A DNA stretch of 64,000 bases from Brevipalpus yothersi (taxonomy: Eukaryota > Arthropoda > Arachnida > Trombidiformes > Tenuipalpidae). The notes under the pieces were generated by a model. The model saw only the letters and a program-made list of their open reading frames with translations. It searched no databases and was not told where the DNA came from. Each line of letters begins with the position of its first letter. The first letter of the stretch is position 1. The position numbers and the translations under genes are program-made. Positions 1 to 13,827 of this stretch are shown piece by piece. The stretch lies in the NCBI GenBank assembly GCA_003956705.1, contig QZCP01000136.1, positions 43,255 through 107,254 on the forward strand. The letters are read 5' to 3'.

Positions 1-2052
1 AATAATGATGTAACATCCACACATGACCAAAGTGTGTCAAATTTTTCTCTCTCTCTCTCAAAAATTTGACTATAATTTATATTCTCTATCCATCTTTCAT
101 CTCTTTCAAATCGATTTTGTGATTCAAATAATGATCAATCAATCATGTGGCCGGTGGCTCATGGATCACAAACAATTGACACACGCTTCAAATCTTTTCT
201 TTTTCCTTCTCTTTTCCCTTTTTCTTCTTCTTCTTCTTCTTATCTGTCCATCAAGCGTGATACAAATACACGTGGAATGTAGGCTATGTGATGAGAATTG
301 ACATATGGAGGAAATAAATTGTAACTGTAATTGAAGTCCACATTTGAGTGTCCAAATTATTTTCTTAATGTATATATCTGATTATATATCGTATTTCAAA
401 ATTAATCGTTCAAGCAAGCTTTGATCACTCAATAGTTGGAAAATGGTTATCCGGATGGTCCATCAAAGCGATCCTTTTTCCAATCAATATCAGAAAATAT
501 TCCAAATTATTATCAAATTCTGATATACAGTATTGGTAATCATTGATTATCAATGAAGAGATTTTGAAAATTGGATATTGTGTCTCAGAATATGATAATC
601 ATTTGGAATATTTTCCGAGTATCATAAAAACTCACAAGCATACCTAGGTGCGAATCAAATGCGGATTATAATCAGAATGCCAACAATATGGGATGATAAG
701 ACAACCTCATTGACACATCAGAATCAACACAAGTTGGTCTGATTAATTTGATCAATCAGATTCACGTTCAGTTTGTCATGTTAAACTGTTGTTACCTTCT
801 TTCATGAATTAATCCATCCATGAGTTGTGGATGCATCTGATTTGATAATATTTTCCTTCCATTTTGATACACATATTGTTCAATTAATATAATGTTTCAA
901 GTTTGTCAACATGAAACTCCACTTTCAAGTGGAGTGTCAACCACAAACACAACAAACGGTAACTCTCATGTCAACATTACTCTTACCTCTTACTAGCCCC
1001 AACCCAATGATTACCATAAATTAGATTGTTACAAAGTTGATTAAGTAGAATAGACAGACCCCAACATATACATACAATTTGTGTTCATTTGTGCGTTGGA
1101 GACATTTTCATGTTGACTTTGGGAAAACAATTACATGTGCTATATGAGTTTCCGTCCCATGATTAAATGTTTTCTTCTCAAACTTTACTTCTTCTCATTA
1201 ACAGTCTGTTAATAACAGATGATGAGTCCATAACTGTGCTGTCGGATTTTTTTGGATTTCAAGCGTTTGGAATGCAATCAACAAATTTGGTTTCAGTTAT
1301 CCTTCAAGTTTTCCTGATTCAAACCAATTATTCATGATTTTTCACTGTTTGACTAACAATTGTCATTGTTAAACTGATGAATAAGTGTGTGATAACATAT
1401 CCAAGTTGGGACTTTGGTTATCTTCGTTCAAAAACAGCACGTCAACTAATTACTGGGCCAAGGAATCTATGAGGATCAGATCCTGACCAAAAGTATGGCA
1501 TCTTCAATCTGAAATTTTAGATAAAAGAAGAAGTGAACGCAAATTTCAAGATTTGTCAGGGTTTCATGGAGCTCATTAGATGCCCAAGAGTTTTTAAACC
1601 CATTAAGATTAATGAATATTGTTCTATCGGTGAAAAAAGATCAATTTTGTAAAGATTGGAGTCCATGGAAAACATGTTGGACTTGAAACCTCGACACTTT
1701 GCCTTTCAAGATGCCGCGATAGGAATTAATATCCACAGGATCGCAATTCTGGGACTGATTGCCTCCCATCATAATCAAAGAGTACTAACCGGAAAAACCT
1801 ACGAAAGCTACCGAAAAAGCGTTACAATTGTTATGCCTAAGTGCTTACTCTTGTTGCTACTCTTTGATTATAATCAATTATAGCCAGAACGCAGAATCTC
1901 TAATAGATAAATTAATTGTTATGGGTGTGTTATGGCATAGTTGAATCAATTAATTAATTGTTCTCCAACACCAAAAAGTCACACAGCTATACAAATTGCA
2001 CATGGTTGCGATTACATGAAGCTATTGGTGATCATCATTGTGGACTGAAAAC
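1..2052. other. Intergenic DNA, no gene seen
   Basis: AT-rich sequence without a convincing coding region. The open frames here are short and have no recognisable motif. The only structure noted is an imperfect inverted repeat at 492-523 / 583-616 (listed separately). Confidence 0.6.
492..616. repeat. Imperfect inverted repeat (hairpin)
   Basis: Arms of about 32 nt at 492-523 and 583-616 are near reverse complements; both carry the core AAATATTCCAAA followed by TATCA and ATTCTGA. The loop is about 60 nt. It could be a small foldback element or a decayed MITE. No target-site duplication was recognised. Confidence 0.5.
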
Positions 2053-3454
2053 ATGGGTAAGAAGTACCGAATATTGATCTCAGCGGTACCAGCGTAAGTT
2101 GATGTTTTGTCACCCAACATTCTGGTTCATTTGATTTGATCTGATTTCTTTTCATTGAAGAATGGGACATATAAATTCAGTGGTTGGATTTGGTGATCTG
2201 CTCAAAGCTCGTGGTCATCATGTGATTTTCGCTCAAATTGAGAGATTCCGCAAGTTAGCTGAAGATCATGACTTTGAATTCAGACCATTTGATGAGAAAA
2301 TAATCGGACAAGATGATGGTAGCAAATTTATGGAATGGATCGCAGACAATTCAAAATATTTTGGTTCAAATTGGATTGAAGAAGCCAAAAATATGACCGA
2401 AAAAGATTCGAAAATTTTCGCTTCAATATTTAAGGGAAGCAGAGCGATTGATAGAGCTTTCGATAAAGTCATGAATGAAATTGGACATATCGATTGTACT
2501 GTGACTGATTTTTCGATCATCCTTCCATGTCAGAGTCGTAGAAAAAATTTGATCAATATTCCACTCATCTCTTTCAATCCTTTACCCCTCTATCCTTCTG
2601 GTCCCGGAATATTTTCTGGTTTTTCGATAAAAAATTCTGATCAATCTGCATGGGCAGAATACAAGACGCATATGGATCGACTATGGGCTGACACCAAAAG
2701 AGATCGGATCGAGTGGTTCAAATCTGAGGGCTTGGTAGATCTTGCTGAGAATATGTTCAAAGATGGTTATATACCACCGCCCGACTATTTTGGCTTTTAT
2801 CTTTATCCAGAGGATTTGGACTATACTGAGTTCGGAAAGCCACATCGTGGATGGATTCGTGTCGACTCATGTATTAGAGATGCTGATTCCACTGAAAAGT
2901 TTGAAATTCCTGAATCTCTCAGATACAAACCAGGCAAGCTCATCTACTTCTCGTTGGGATCACTTGCATCATGTGACTTGAAAGTCATGAGAAAGATTTT
3001 ATCCATTTTGGCTATCAGCCCACACCGCTTCATTGTGTCAACTGGACACCATGGTGATCAATTAGAACTGGCTGATAACATGTGGGGGCAACCTTATGTT
3101 GATCAACTAAAAGTTCTTCAGACTGTTGACATGGCCATCATTCATGGTGGAAACAATTCAATTGTTGAAACTCTCTACTATGCCCGACCGATGATTGTGA
3201 TTCCATATTTTTTCGATCAACTTGATAATGCAGGGAGAATCGAAGATCTTGGTTTGGGCAGGCGTTTTGATATTTGGAACATTGATGGAAGAGAATTTTT
3301 AGAAACTATCGAAAAAACTCTCATCAACACAGAGGTACATGAGAAAATTCGCGCAATTTCATTGAATATGAGATCATCAACCAGCCAGGTGAGGGCCGCT
3401 AAAATGATTGAAGATCTCATAGATGAAAAGATGGCGTCTGCTAATCAAAGTTGA
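2053..3454 (+). CDS. UDP-glycosyltransferase (two exons, soluble type)
   Basis: Family 1 glycosyltransferase, 444 residues, that would move a sugar from a UDP-sugar to small lipophilic acceptors (detoxification or pigment metabolism). Exon 1 is 2053-2093 and exon 2 is 2161-3454; the 67-bp intron has GT..AG ends and splitting an Ala codon restores the N-terminal motif PAMGHINS, whose His17 corresponds to the catalytic His of the family. The C-terminal donor-binding signature is present: GQPYVDQLKVLQ, then HGGNNSIVETLYYARP (His342) and DQLDN (Asp366-Gln367). There is no signal peptide and no C-terminal membrane anchor, so the enzyme should be cytosolic, unlike typical insect and vertebrate UGTs but like the spider-mite UGTs regarded as acquired from bacteria (established knowledge). 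A poly(A) signal AATAAA lies at 3512-3517. The acceptor cannot be predicted. Confidence 0.9.
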
Positions 3455-3651
3455 TTAAGAATGCCCGTGGATTTGATTTCAATGATCCCGATGATTTTTT
3501 ATAAGCTCAAAAATAAAGTAAGCGAAAAATCCTCAAAGTTCTTGATAGTATAAGTGACTTTCAGCTACTTTAGTTAACTTCAGTTCTCAACGATTCTCAG
3601 AGATATGATGTCATGAAAATCTACAAAATCTGATTTATTGTCATGAAAAAT

Positions 3652-3790
3652 TGAGAGAGAGTTTTTGAAAATTATCGAAAAAACTCTTACCAACGAAGAG
3701 GTACATGAGAAAATTCGCGCAATTTCATTGAATATGAGATCATCAACCAGCCGGAAGAGCCGCTAAAATCATTGTAAATCTTGTACATAC
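3652..3790 (+). pseudogene. 3'-end fragment of a second UDP-glycosyltransferase
   Basis: About 135 bp repeats the last part of the upstream UGT coding region (3290-3430) with few differences, including a perfect match over the stretch coding EKIRAISLNMRSSTS. Small indels after that point put it out of frame and no other part of a UGT is found nearby. It is the remnant of a tandem gene copy or a partial duplication. Confidence 0.85.
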
Positions 3791-4376
3791 TCTATTTGCT
3801 AATAGCATCAATGCTCTTGTATTCTGGAGCTCTAGGATTGAATTGAAAATTTCATCACACAAAATCGATATTTCCTGTTGATTTTTCAAGAATATAATTA
3901 TCTTTCAATTCATTTCAACAATGTTGAATATTTATATCGATTTTTTGTCGAGCAAACATATTCTCTCTTACCACCTCATCATGAAACTAAATTCGATTTT
4001 GATCATACAAATGAATGAGATGTGGTAAGAATAGTCATCAAAATTAGTCATCAAAAAATTCAATTTCGATGAAAAAAAAGAAATTCTTTCTCAAGCTTCA
4101 TGCAATGAGCCTTTCTCCACCAGATAAATATTTTCCATCATGAACTAATTGAAGTGACTCATATTCCTTACTTCACATGTTGGCAATAATATCACGAGAG
4201 AAAGAATTGAAATTTCTTGTTCTGTGTTTTTCTTTCGTTTTCAAATAGTCAATATTATTTTTATTTGTTTTTTTTATTTTTTTCGCTTTTTGTCTAGAAA
4301 AAAGAAAGCTTTCTGCCTCTGGATTCCAGATCATGATCAATAGAAAAAATAGAATCAATCTGATGCCACAAAAGGT
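3791..4376. other. Intergenic DNA between convergent UGT and Sidestep-like genes
   Basis: AT-rich and without a coding signal. On the minus strand it holds the probable 3' UTR of the Sidestep-like gene; a candidate poly(A) signal (AATAAA on minus) is at 4260-4265. Confidence 0.5.
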
Positions 4377-7230
4377 TTACACTGGCGTTGATCGAAAACT
4401 TTCCGGAGATGCAATATTAGCAGGAACCTGCAATAGAATTCAGTGAAATTAGAACAAATTGTAAATCAAGTATACTGACAAAGGCGTGTTTTGGAATAAA
4501 AAGAAAATCAATTATTTTCTATTAGGGAAAAATAAACTTACAGGTGAGTTTTCAATTTGTATTTTAACAGGTATAGCCAAGGCTGGAGATGTGTCAATGT
4601 CAACAAAATGAATCTCGGTGAATGCTAGAAAATTTTCTGTCAATTCTTTTGGTGAATCAATTAGGATCACTTTAGCAATTGGTTGTTCTGGGTGATTTAT
4701 TTTTTTTCGATTCGAGAGGAGAGAAAAAATCAACAAAGACAATTAGTAAAGGTAATAACTGCTTTAACGATACTCTATATGATATGATCATTCATCTTAC
4801 CCATATTTTGTGATGGAATTATATCAGGTGTTCTGGAATTCACATTATCATCATCAATAATATCCTCAGCAGCATCTTGTTTGTTACTGTTGGAAATGTA
4901 AATAGTGTTGATTGAAAATCAATAAAATTTATTTTACAAGATGAATCGATTCATCAATGATTTGAGAATTTATGATCAAAGATGGAGGCGAATAAAACTT
5001 TTCTCCATCTTACCTGTTACTATTAATATCACTATTATTGCGACTATTCTCTCTTCGAGCTGCTTGATTAACTGATACTTTCAATCGGACTATGATGATT
5101 AAAAGGCACACAATGGTCATGATGGCAAATGATATCACAAATAGTAATGAAAGGGCACCAAATAATGATATTATTGGCACTTGTTCTGATGATATTGGTG
5201 GTGGAAAAGAGGTTCGTGAATTAGTTCCATCACGAATAGCGTGCCAATCACCTTTAAGATCTGATATATGTAAAGGTATGGGCGCTGATTTATTGCCTTT
5301 CAAGAATAGTATAAAATCTTCACTTTTACCAGCTTTGTTTATCGAATATAAAATAATCAGGTATGAGGTGCTTGTATTAATGTTTTTTAATCGAAAAATG
5401 GGTGATTTCTGATTAGTATACGTTTCCACTAGCTTGTGTTCACCTTCGTCCTCATATAATTCCAATATATGATCAATTGATGGTGATGATTTATCAGGTG
5501 CTGAACATTTGACTCTATAATCAGCTTCATCGTTTATAATCACACAAGATTCCAATTTTGCTGGTGGATCTGAGGGGAAAGAGGTATACAAAATATAAAT
5601 ATATGTAAATCTGGAAATGGTTCATCATATTCTCCTGATACCAGATTGGAAGTCAAAGTTTCAATTAATTACCTTGTGGAACTATTGAAAATATACACAA
5701 TGATTCTATGGAACCGATAACATTTTTTGCACCACAATAATAGCTTCGAAAATCACTCTGTGATTCGACATTAACTTTGAATATACTCTTCAATGGCTCA
5801 CCATGAGACATTGTTTTGGTTTCCATTTCAATAGCATCTCCGTTTGATTGATTTTTTGTCCACCAAAAGGTCACTTGTCGAGGATTAGCCTCAATTAAGC
5901 ATGTGATATCGATCAATTCACCAATTGAAGCTGGATAAGCTGTCCGTTGATTATCTTTACACACTGGAGAGACTGAAAGACAAAAATTATCATCATCAAG
6001 TTGAAAAATTATCAACAAAATTTCCAAGTGATAAACTTCCAAGATTTATCTCGAATAACGGTGTAATTTATCTCTTCAGAACTTCCTGTCCTTCAATGAA
6101 ATCTATCGAGCGTATTAACACTGTCAAATGCAATCTTTTTTGAACTTATTAATCATCAAACTGAGTGACTGATAGACTATTCATATAATGGCAGATGCAC
6201 TTTATTCATAAAATGAGTAAGAACTTTCTGCTCTCACATGATCAACAGTTTGGAATTCTGTTCGATTTCTGATATCGAATAAACTTTTATGAATTCAGTT
6301 TCGCTCGCTTCCTATCATTAATCACCTAAGCAATTGGTATCCGTTATTGATAATTTTGTTGAACTGTTGGATGAAGATTTCAAGTATTTTGAAATTTTTA
6401 TTTTCAATGCATAACCTACATTATCATGTATACTATCATATTAAAAGCTGAACTTTTGGTTCGAAGGAGATCTCCAAGTTTGAGAAAAAATTCTTAGTTT
6501 TCAACTCATAAACCAGACGCTAGGTGTCACTGTTGGGCTCGTGGCAAAATGAGCGGGAAAAAGTAATACCGGAAGTGAGTAGCAATAAATTCGAAAAATA
6601 GTATCGTAGCCATGCAGATTTCATTCATTCACAATCATCAGCGGGAGAGAAAGCATTCTCTTTTTCATTCCAACGCCCACTATGATAAAAGAATACAAGA
6701 ATAGCAAATCGCAATGCCTCCGCGATCATGAAAAAATTCTGTGAGATGATCAGTCTGGTGAACTTCCTGGGAGCAGCATTTTCCTGTGCGAAGGTATTCA
6801 AATCATTTCCACATGAATTTTTTCGGTATTATAGAGGATCGATTAACGATATTCATTGAGGAAGAGGAGGAAAAGAAAAAAAATAATTCCACACTTACAT
6901 TGAACGTTGAGAGTGAATTGGTCTTCAAGCGAAGTGTTGACGATTCTCTTATTCTCCGATTTACAGATCAATACTTTACCATCCATTTGTCGATGAAGTG
7001 GTAGATCGAGAATGCTCGCTGTATGATTGCCATCCTCAGAATATGTTTCACTGGTAGTTGGAGTGAAGAGGAAAAAAGTGGGAAAACCGAAATAGGATGA
7101 AAAATATATGTAAAAAGGAAATCGAGTCATCATTACGAGGGAACGCAAATGGAAAAAAGTGAAAAGTAAAAAGCTCAATGGCTACTCAACATAACGGTAA
7201 ACATTCCCTAATAACATTGAACTTTATCTC

Positions 7231-7315
<85 letters not shown>

Positions 7316-8380
7316 GTCTATGTGTTTCTCTCTCTTCCTATTCTGGTCAAAGTATCAACTATTAGGGTTCCTTCTTCTCTGTGACGCTTAAGGAAGTGGA
7401 AAAAAGAGAGAGAAAGAAACATTTTAGTAACAATGTGACATTCACCTTGTGTATGGTAATGTTCGATTATTGAGATGCCATGTAATAATCGCTGGCGGTC
7501 TTGATCCGAATGTTGTACATGTGAATCGACTCTTTTGACCATTCTTTTTTACAGCATCAGTGTTGGATATTTTAACGTATATCGGTTTCACTGTAGAAGC
7601 AAATAAGTGAGAAAATGAAACGAAAGATTGGATTTCGATTCCGGAACATTCAAGAAAAAGAGAAGAAGAGGAAATAAAAGAAAATGGAATCACGAGAGAT
7701 TTGATTGCAATTTGAAATGATGTGAACAATTGAGCCAGTTGAGAAACAATCCTTTTCATTATTTGATTTCTGGTCGGATAATTGCAAATTATTTTTCTTC
7801 TTCTTCCTCTCTCTCTCTCTCTCGCTCAAAAGTGGAAAAGAGATCCCTCGTTTGATTGCAATTATTTATACAATTCGAATTACTCTTCTCTTTCTTCTCA
7901 CAATAGTAGTTACACAACGCATAGTCAATGAGATGGCAAGTCAAAAAGATTGGCCAATGAGACAAGCTTTGAAGCATGCATGAATAACTGAACGAGCTGG
8001 CGACGAGAAGAGAGAAAAGAATAAGAATAAAGACTATGTGTGATGAGAGAATACATCTAGAGAGAGAATAGAGAGAGAGTGAGGAATAAGAGAACAACAT
8101 CTCATGTGGTTGGAAGAATAAGATGAGGAAAGATGAGAGAACTCTGAGAGATACACAAAACACAGAGACACACACAAAGTCAAAGAATAACTATTACTTT
8201 GGGTGAAAAAAGAACGGTTCATTCGAATTTGTTATGCATGAAACACGCACACACAAAGACAATCTTAGTGAAAGAGAGAGAATAGCTCGTGCATAAAGGC
8301 ATCTCTTGTATGTATGACATGTTCCTCTTTCATTCCTCAACGATGAAATTCCAGCATCCCAATTGATATAGCCCACATGA

Positions 8381-8448
<68 letters not shown>

Positions 8449-9624
8449 GATGATGGACCAAGTGGTGGAAAAAAGAGTTAGCTGATGCGAATATTATACT
8501 CATTTGGTTAGGAGAATAAAATTATCCCATATCTAATGTTACCCATAGACTATTTGTGGTGCATGTAGTTTTGTAAACTATGCGAGCCTTGACAGAATTG
8601 AGAATGTGATGAGCTAATCAGAGAGAAATGGAAAAGAGCGAAAGGAATGTTTTTGGATGAACAAAATCTTTTACATTTATCTTAACATTGTGGTTTCTTC
8701 CAATGCGAATATAATCTTGATAGTATTAAGAGTTGGCAAAGAGAACACAAAAAACTCACGGAGTGAAACCTCTAAAAAATCAAGAATGATTAATTTTCCG
8801 CAAATTTTGTCATTGCATATTATTGTTATTTTGAGTGCCTCTTCTCAATATGAAAAAGAAAACGCTTTGTTCCAAACATTAAATACTTTCACAATGGGCT
8901 GATATTCTTGTCAATAATAAGTGAATTTTTTTCCATAAGAATTGTTATGATAACCTCAGATGATGACTCTCATCCTGGAAAAGAATTGAATCACATTCTC
9001 ATCGGATCAAGAGTGTATGTGCCTATCTGAGCTTGACTTTCTTCCAGGGCAAATTGTTTTCCCAAGTATTCCTTCTGTATTCTTTTTTTCTTATTCCTCA
9101 AATATGAGCTTGTTTATAAGCACATGAAATGATATGCGAAGTCACTCTAACTGTTCTCCTGACAGAATTTGGGAAAAAGAGTCGCAGAAGAGGATTATTA
9201 AGACAATAACGATAGTAAAGAGTAGATCAAATTCAAGAAGCTCTTCTCTGTATCGAAAAAAATAGGATTGAAATTACAAAACATCTTTCGACACTCATGG
9301 TGACTGAATGAGAACCATATTGTAAAGTGAAAAAAGGAAAGCTTTTTGCATGATATCAGTTACATTAGTTCAAGAAGATTTCCCTAAGCTACTATTGGCT
9401 ATATGAGAAAAATTTCTGAATTCAGTTTCATTCTCTCTCAGTCTGTCTATCAGCATCGGCAGAATATTGGTGTCAAAAATTCAACCAAATAAGAAAAATA
9501 CTAAACAAAAATATTCTTGAAGCATGAAATGTTCATCTCTCCTTCTTACTACTAGGTGAAGAATTGATATGCAGTACCAGAATTTTGAATCTTTTCCTTT
9601 TCCTTTTTCCTTTACTTTTGCGTG

Positions 9625-9677
<53 letters not shown>

Positions 9678-12600
9678 CACGCATCGTTTTCTTGGAATGA
9701 AATGAATTTCTCCTCTTCTCACCTCTCTTATTGTATATTCTGAACTCTTTATTTTTATCAAGAGGTATTTTGCAATTTTGCATGTGTGAGTGTAAAAAGA
9801 AAAGAAAATCCAGAAAGAAAGGAAAACTCCTTCGCAGTGTGTTTTCCGGAACCCTATTGTACTAGGCAAAAGTTTGGTTTGAATTTTTATGCACTATTTT
9901 TCTCCATTTTCTCTCTCTCTTTCTCTCTCTCTCTTTTCCCAACCTCACCTCAGAGTCTCTCTCTGGGGATAGATGACAATCACTTCGGAAAAAAAGATTA
10001 AAGATGGGATCAAGGTGATGAAAATGTGATGAAAAGCGATGTGTGTGCGATGAAAAGTCGAGTTGCCCGTTACAGGGAGCATGCTATGGTGTAGAGGATA
10101 GAATTGGTGATAATCTGTTTTCGAGAGAGAGAATTCAAGCGAGCGAGGAATAGACCATAGAATATCTCATAAAATTAAAAGTGAGATGATGGACTTGATC
10201 GAAGAGAGAGAGAGAAAGAGTAAAATTCCAGCAAGTATAAAGTGGAAAGTTGATGAAAAATATTTAATGGAATTTTGAATCAAAGTCTTAGTGTACCTTT
10301 TCGATGTTGCTCAATCAAATCTCATTCAAAATTCGATTTTCAACAACAGTAACCACTTCATATCAAATTTTGATGTTGTAATTTGGTTGGCTGAATTACT
10401 GTAATCATTTTATTGTTTGTTCTTTCGATATGAAGTCATTTTGGCAAGCTATCATGCAACTATTCGGCTGATATAATCATAAACTTTCAGTCAAGAGTCA
10501 AAGTATTTTCATTCGCTTCGATAAATTATGTTGAATGTGTGTGTGTGTATATATATATTTATAGTTGCTCGTAATTTTTCTGTATCGTGGGCATCCTTTC
10601 AAAGTATACACACAAATTATGATACTCATTTGGGGCAAAATCCTAGTTAAATATATATCAAATATCATGGCATGCGAGTTCTTCCAATTTTGTTCGAAAT
10701 CTGGAAGAAGTACACCTGAGCTATACATGGCAACTACTTAATTCTGTCTCTTCTTTTTTCTTTGCCTTAACTTGATAGAGGAGCCATTATGTTACTAGGA
10801 ATCAAGTATCACGCCATGCTTAAATCGTCTGGAGGAAGGAATATTTTCTCTTTCTCTCTCTTCCTCGAAGATTTACTAGTTTGTACAAAATCTTAGCGGA
10901 AAGCAAAGAGAAAAAAAAATTTCACGGATAAGCTTTGCAAAGTGCAACATTGAATCAGTGAAGAAGGTGAAAGAAAGAAAGAGAATTTATAGATAAAAAC
11001 ACACACACAGATTGAGTATAAAAGATAAGACGATAATGTAAATATTTCAAAGTATTTCAATCAACTTACAATTCATCTCCAGGGAAACAGTTTCTTCCAT
11101 AGATTGATATTCTTGGTGATACGCTTTACATGTTATCGCTCGAAACAAGTATCTTCGCTCCAGATTATATAGTATCAATGTGCTTTGAACTGTTTTACTT
11201 TCATTGCTCACTTGGTAGCTTCCATCCAGAAGCTTTTCCGATTCAAACCATTCCAGACTTGGCAAAGGTTTACCTGGGAACCATAGACAAGATAGATAGA
11301 AGATTGCTCAATAATTGAATCATTTTCAGTGGAAAGCTTTTTGAAGGAAAGAATAGTTCATCGAAATATTGAACACTCAATAAATGTTATCAAACGAAAG
11401 CTTCAATTTCTTGTTCACTTAACAACACATGGATGATCAAGTCAAACGAAAGTAGAAGAAAAATAATATTCCCACCCGTGAAGCCCATAAGGTGTATTTG
11501 AGATAGAAAAATTGGTAGATAGAAGGGAAAAGAAGGGAGAAAAAATTGTCCAAGTAAAAAGGAATGAATTCAGCTCATCAATCAGTTTCGTTTTGGTGAA
11601 AAAAAATGAGAATTTCCTTGGAAAAGAGTAGGAGTAAGTTGGGTAAGTAGGAGCAAATTCTCTAGTAGTAGTAGTAACAATCTACTATACTTTCTGAAGG
11701 GAACTTACCACCGGAGGCAATACATTTTAGTTGAGCATTTTCTCCTTCATTGAATGGTCCAGCAGTATTGCGAAAGGGTATTCCATTCATGTTCACTATG
11801 GTCAATTTGGTTGGAGGCACTGAAAGAGAAAATTGAAAGAGCTTTCCATGGTTAAAGTGTGCTTACACTTACATGATACTCATGTGTATGTGTGTGGGTA
11901 GAATAAATACAGATTGTGAGAAGGGTTCTCAAGAATGAATCTTTTCAAATACATGCACACATATACACACACAAAATCAGTGAAGTAAATGAAGTGATCA
12001 TACAGTAATTAATCACTAGTATTCCTCTGGCTGTTTGTATGTGTGAATAATTATCATTCAATGTTTTTTATACTCTTGATGATTATTGAATGTGTTCCTA
12101 TATATGCATGCAAAGATATGTACATGTGGAAGTCTAGATGAGTATTCCAGCTACACACATACACACGGTGATAAAAGTGCACGTATTCTGGGAAAGCAAA
12201 TAGAATAGATAATGATAATGACACTCAACTGGTTGCATCTTTTTCTCCTATTCTTTTGTTGAGCAATGATTTCTGAGAATACACAGAACTGACAATTTTG
12301 CATCCACAAATAAGAAATGGGAATAGGAACGTGAAAATTCATTAATGATTTTCTATTGTGGAAATGAATAAAAGAAATTCTCCAACGAACGTTCTCTTTC
12401 CCTATCATTGTGTATGTATAAATATCTGAATTGGTAAGGTGTTTATCCGCAGAATTCTAAATGCATACTTAAACTCTTCCTATAATTGCAACACGCAATC
12501 AAATTTACCATTCATTGGGCAGAATAGTGTTGTTAACTAATCTACTTCTCTCTCGCTGATTAGTGTGTACTTGTGTATCTGTGCCTGTGGATGATTGAAA

Positions 12601-13756
12601 AATTTCATTAATCTACTTACTGATCACATTTAATCGAACTGATTCGATCATTGTCCGACTCCAGTGTAAATCGATTCGACAAAAATAGATTCCATCATCT
12701 TGTTCCCGGATAGATTTAATTTTGAGCATATAAGGCGCTGATTTCATGTCCATTTTTATTCTGTCAGATGTGCCATTCGGAAAAGTATCATGACTGACAA
12801 AATGTTCACCATTTGAAATGTCTGAACTGTGTCGACCATCAACTGTATACAAAGGCTGTCCATTGATGTCTCCCTTGAACCATCGTATTAGCAAAATATT
12901 GTCACTTTTGGGTACCGTTATGTTGCACATTATGGATGCTTCTTTTCCTACCAAGCTTTTGATCTCTGTAATAAGTTCGATGGACAGGAGATTGAAGAGA
13001 AGGAGAGAGAAAATCGGAAAAATGTAGCTAAATTGTTTGTGTGATTCGAAGGTATACTCTTTTTTCTGTATGCAATGTTTGTCAGAATTCTTTCTCTTTT
13101 TCTTCAAATGGAGAGTATAGAGAGGAAATAAGAGGTGGATATATGATCCCCTAGAATCGTGAGAATTCCAAATTAGAGACAATTTGCCCACAAGCAATAC
13201 AAAAGATATCAGGTAACTGCGGAAAGCCTTAAATTTTATCCATTCTAATGATCAATCGTATCTTTAGAATATCTAATCAGATTACTAACATTCTGGGTAT
13301 ACCTCAGAATAATGACTGGAATAAGATTTGTATGCAACAGTCGAACCCACTTTATTCCCTTACCACACAAACACACACTAATCTGATGGAAAAAGAAGTT
13401 CTATTGCATCTTATACCCAGATATCTCTTTCTCTTCCATACTAACTGTTTGGTTGATATCGTCTTCTGATTAACTAAACACTTCAAACCACTTGTAATGA
13501 CCTCCAAGTGAAGCGACACTTCCAGCCTTGTGTATTTTTCTTTGTCCATTTCAAGTAACAAGAAATTATTTCCCCCAGCAATGCTAACTCTAGCTGAACA
13601 GTATATTTTGAAGGTTCACTAGTGCTACTGTTGTTCCTCTCATGTCCAGATAATTTGATCAACTCTGTGAATGGGATAAGTTTATTAATTCATAAGTTAT
13701 CATCATCATTTCCGTAGAAAATAGTCATTGATAACCCAATTCCATACTTCAGCTTT

Positions 13757-13827
<71 letters not shown>

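Noticed and set aside
2266..2520. Minus-strand frame inside the UGT
   Set aside because: Shadow of the UGT coding strand.
13352..13561. Possible extra 5' exon of the Sidestep-like gene
   Set aside because: The signal-peptide exon at 15899-15974 joins the Ig1 exon in phase directly; this frame has no secretion signal or Ig feature.
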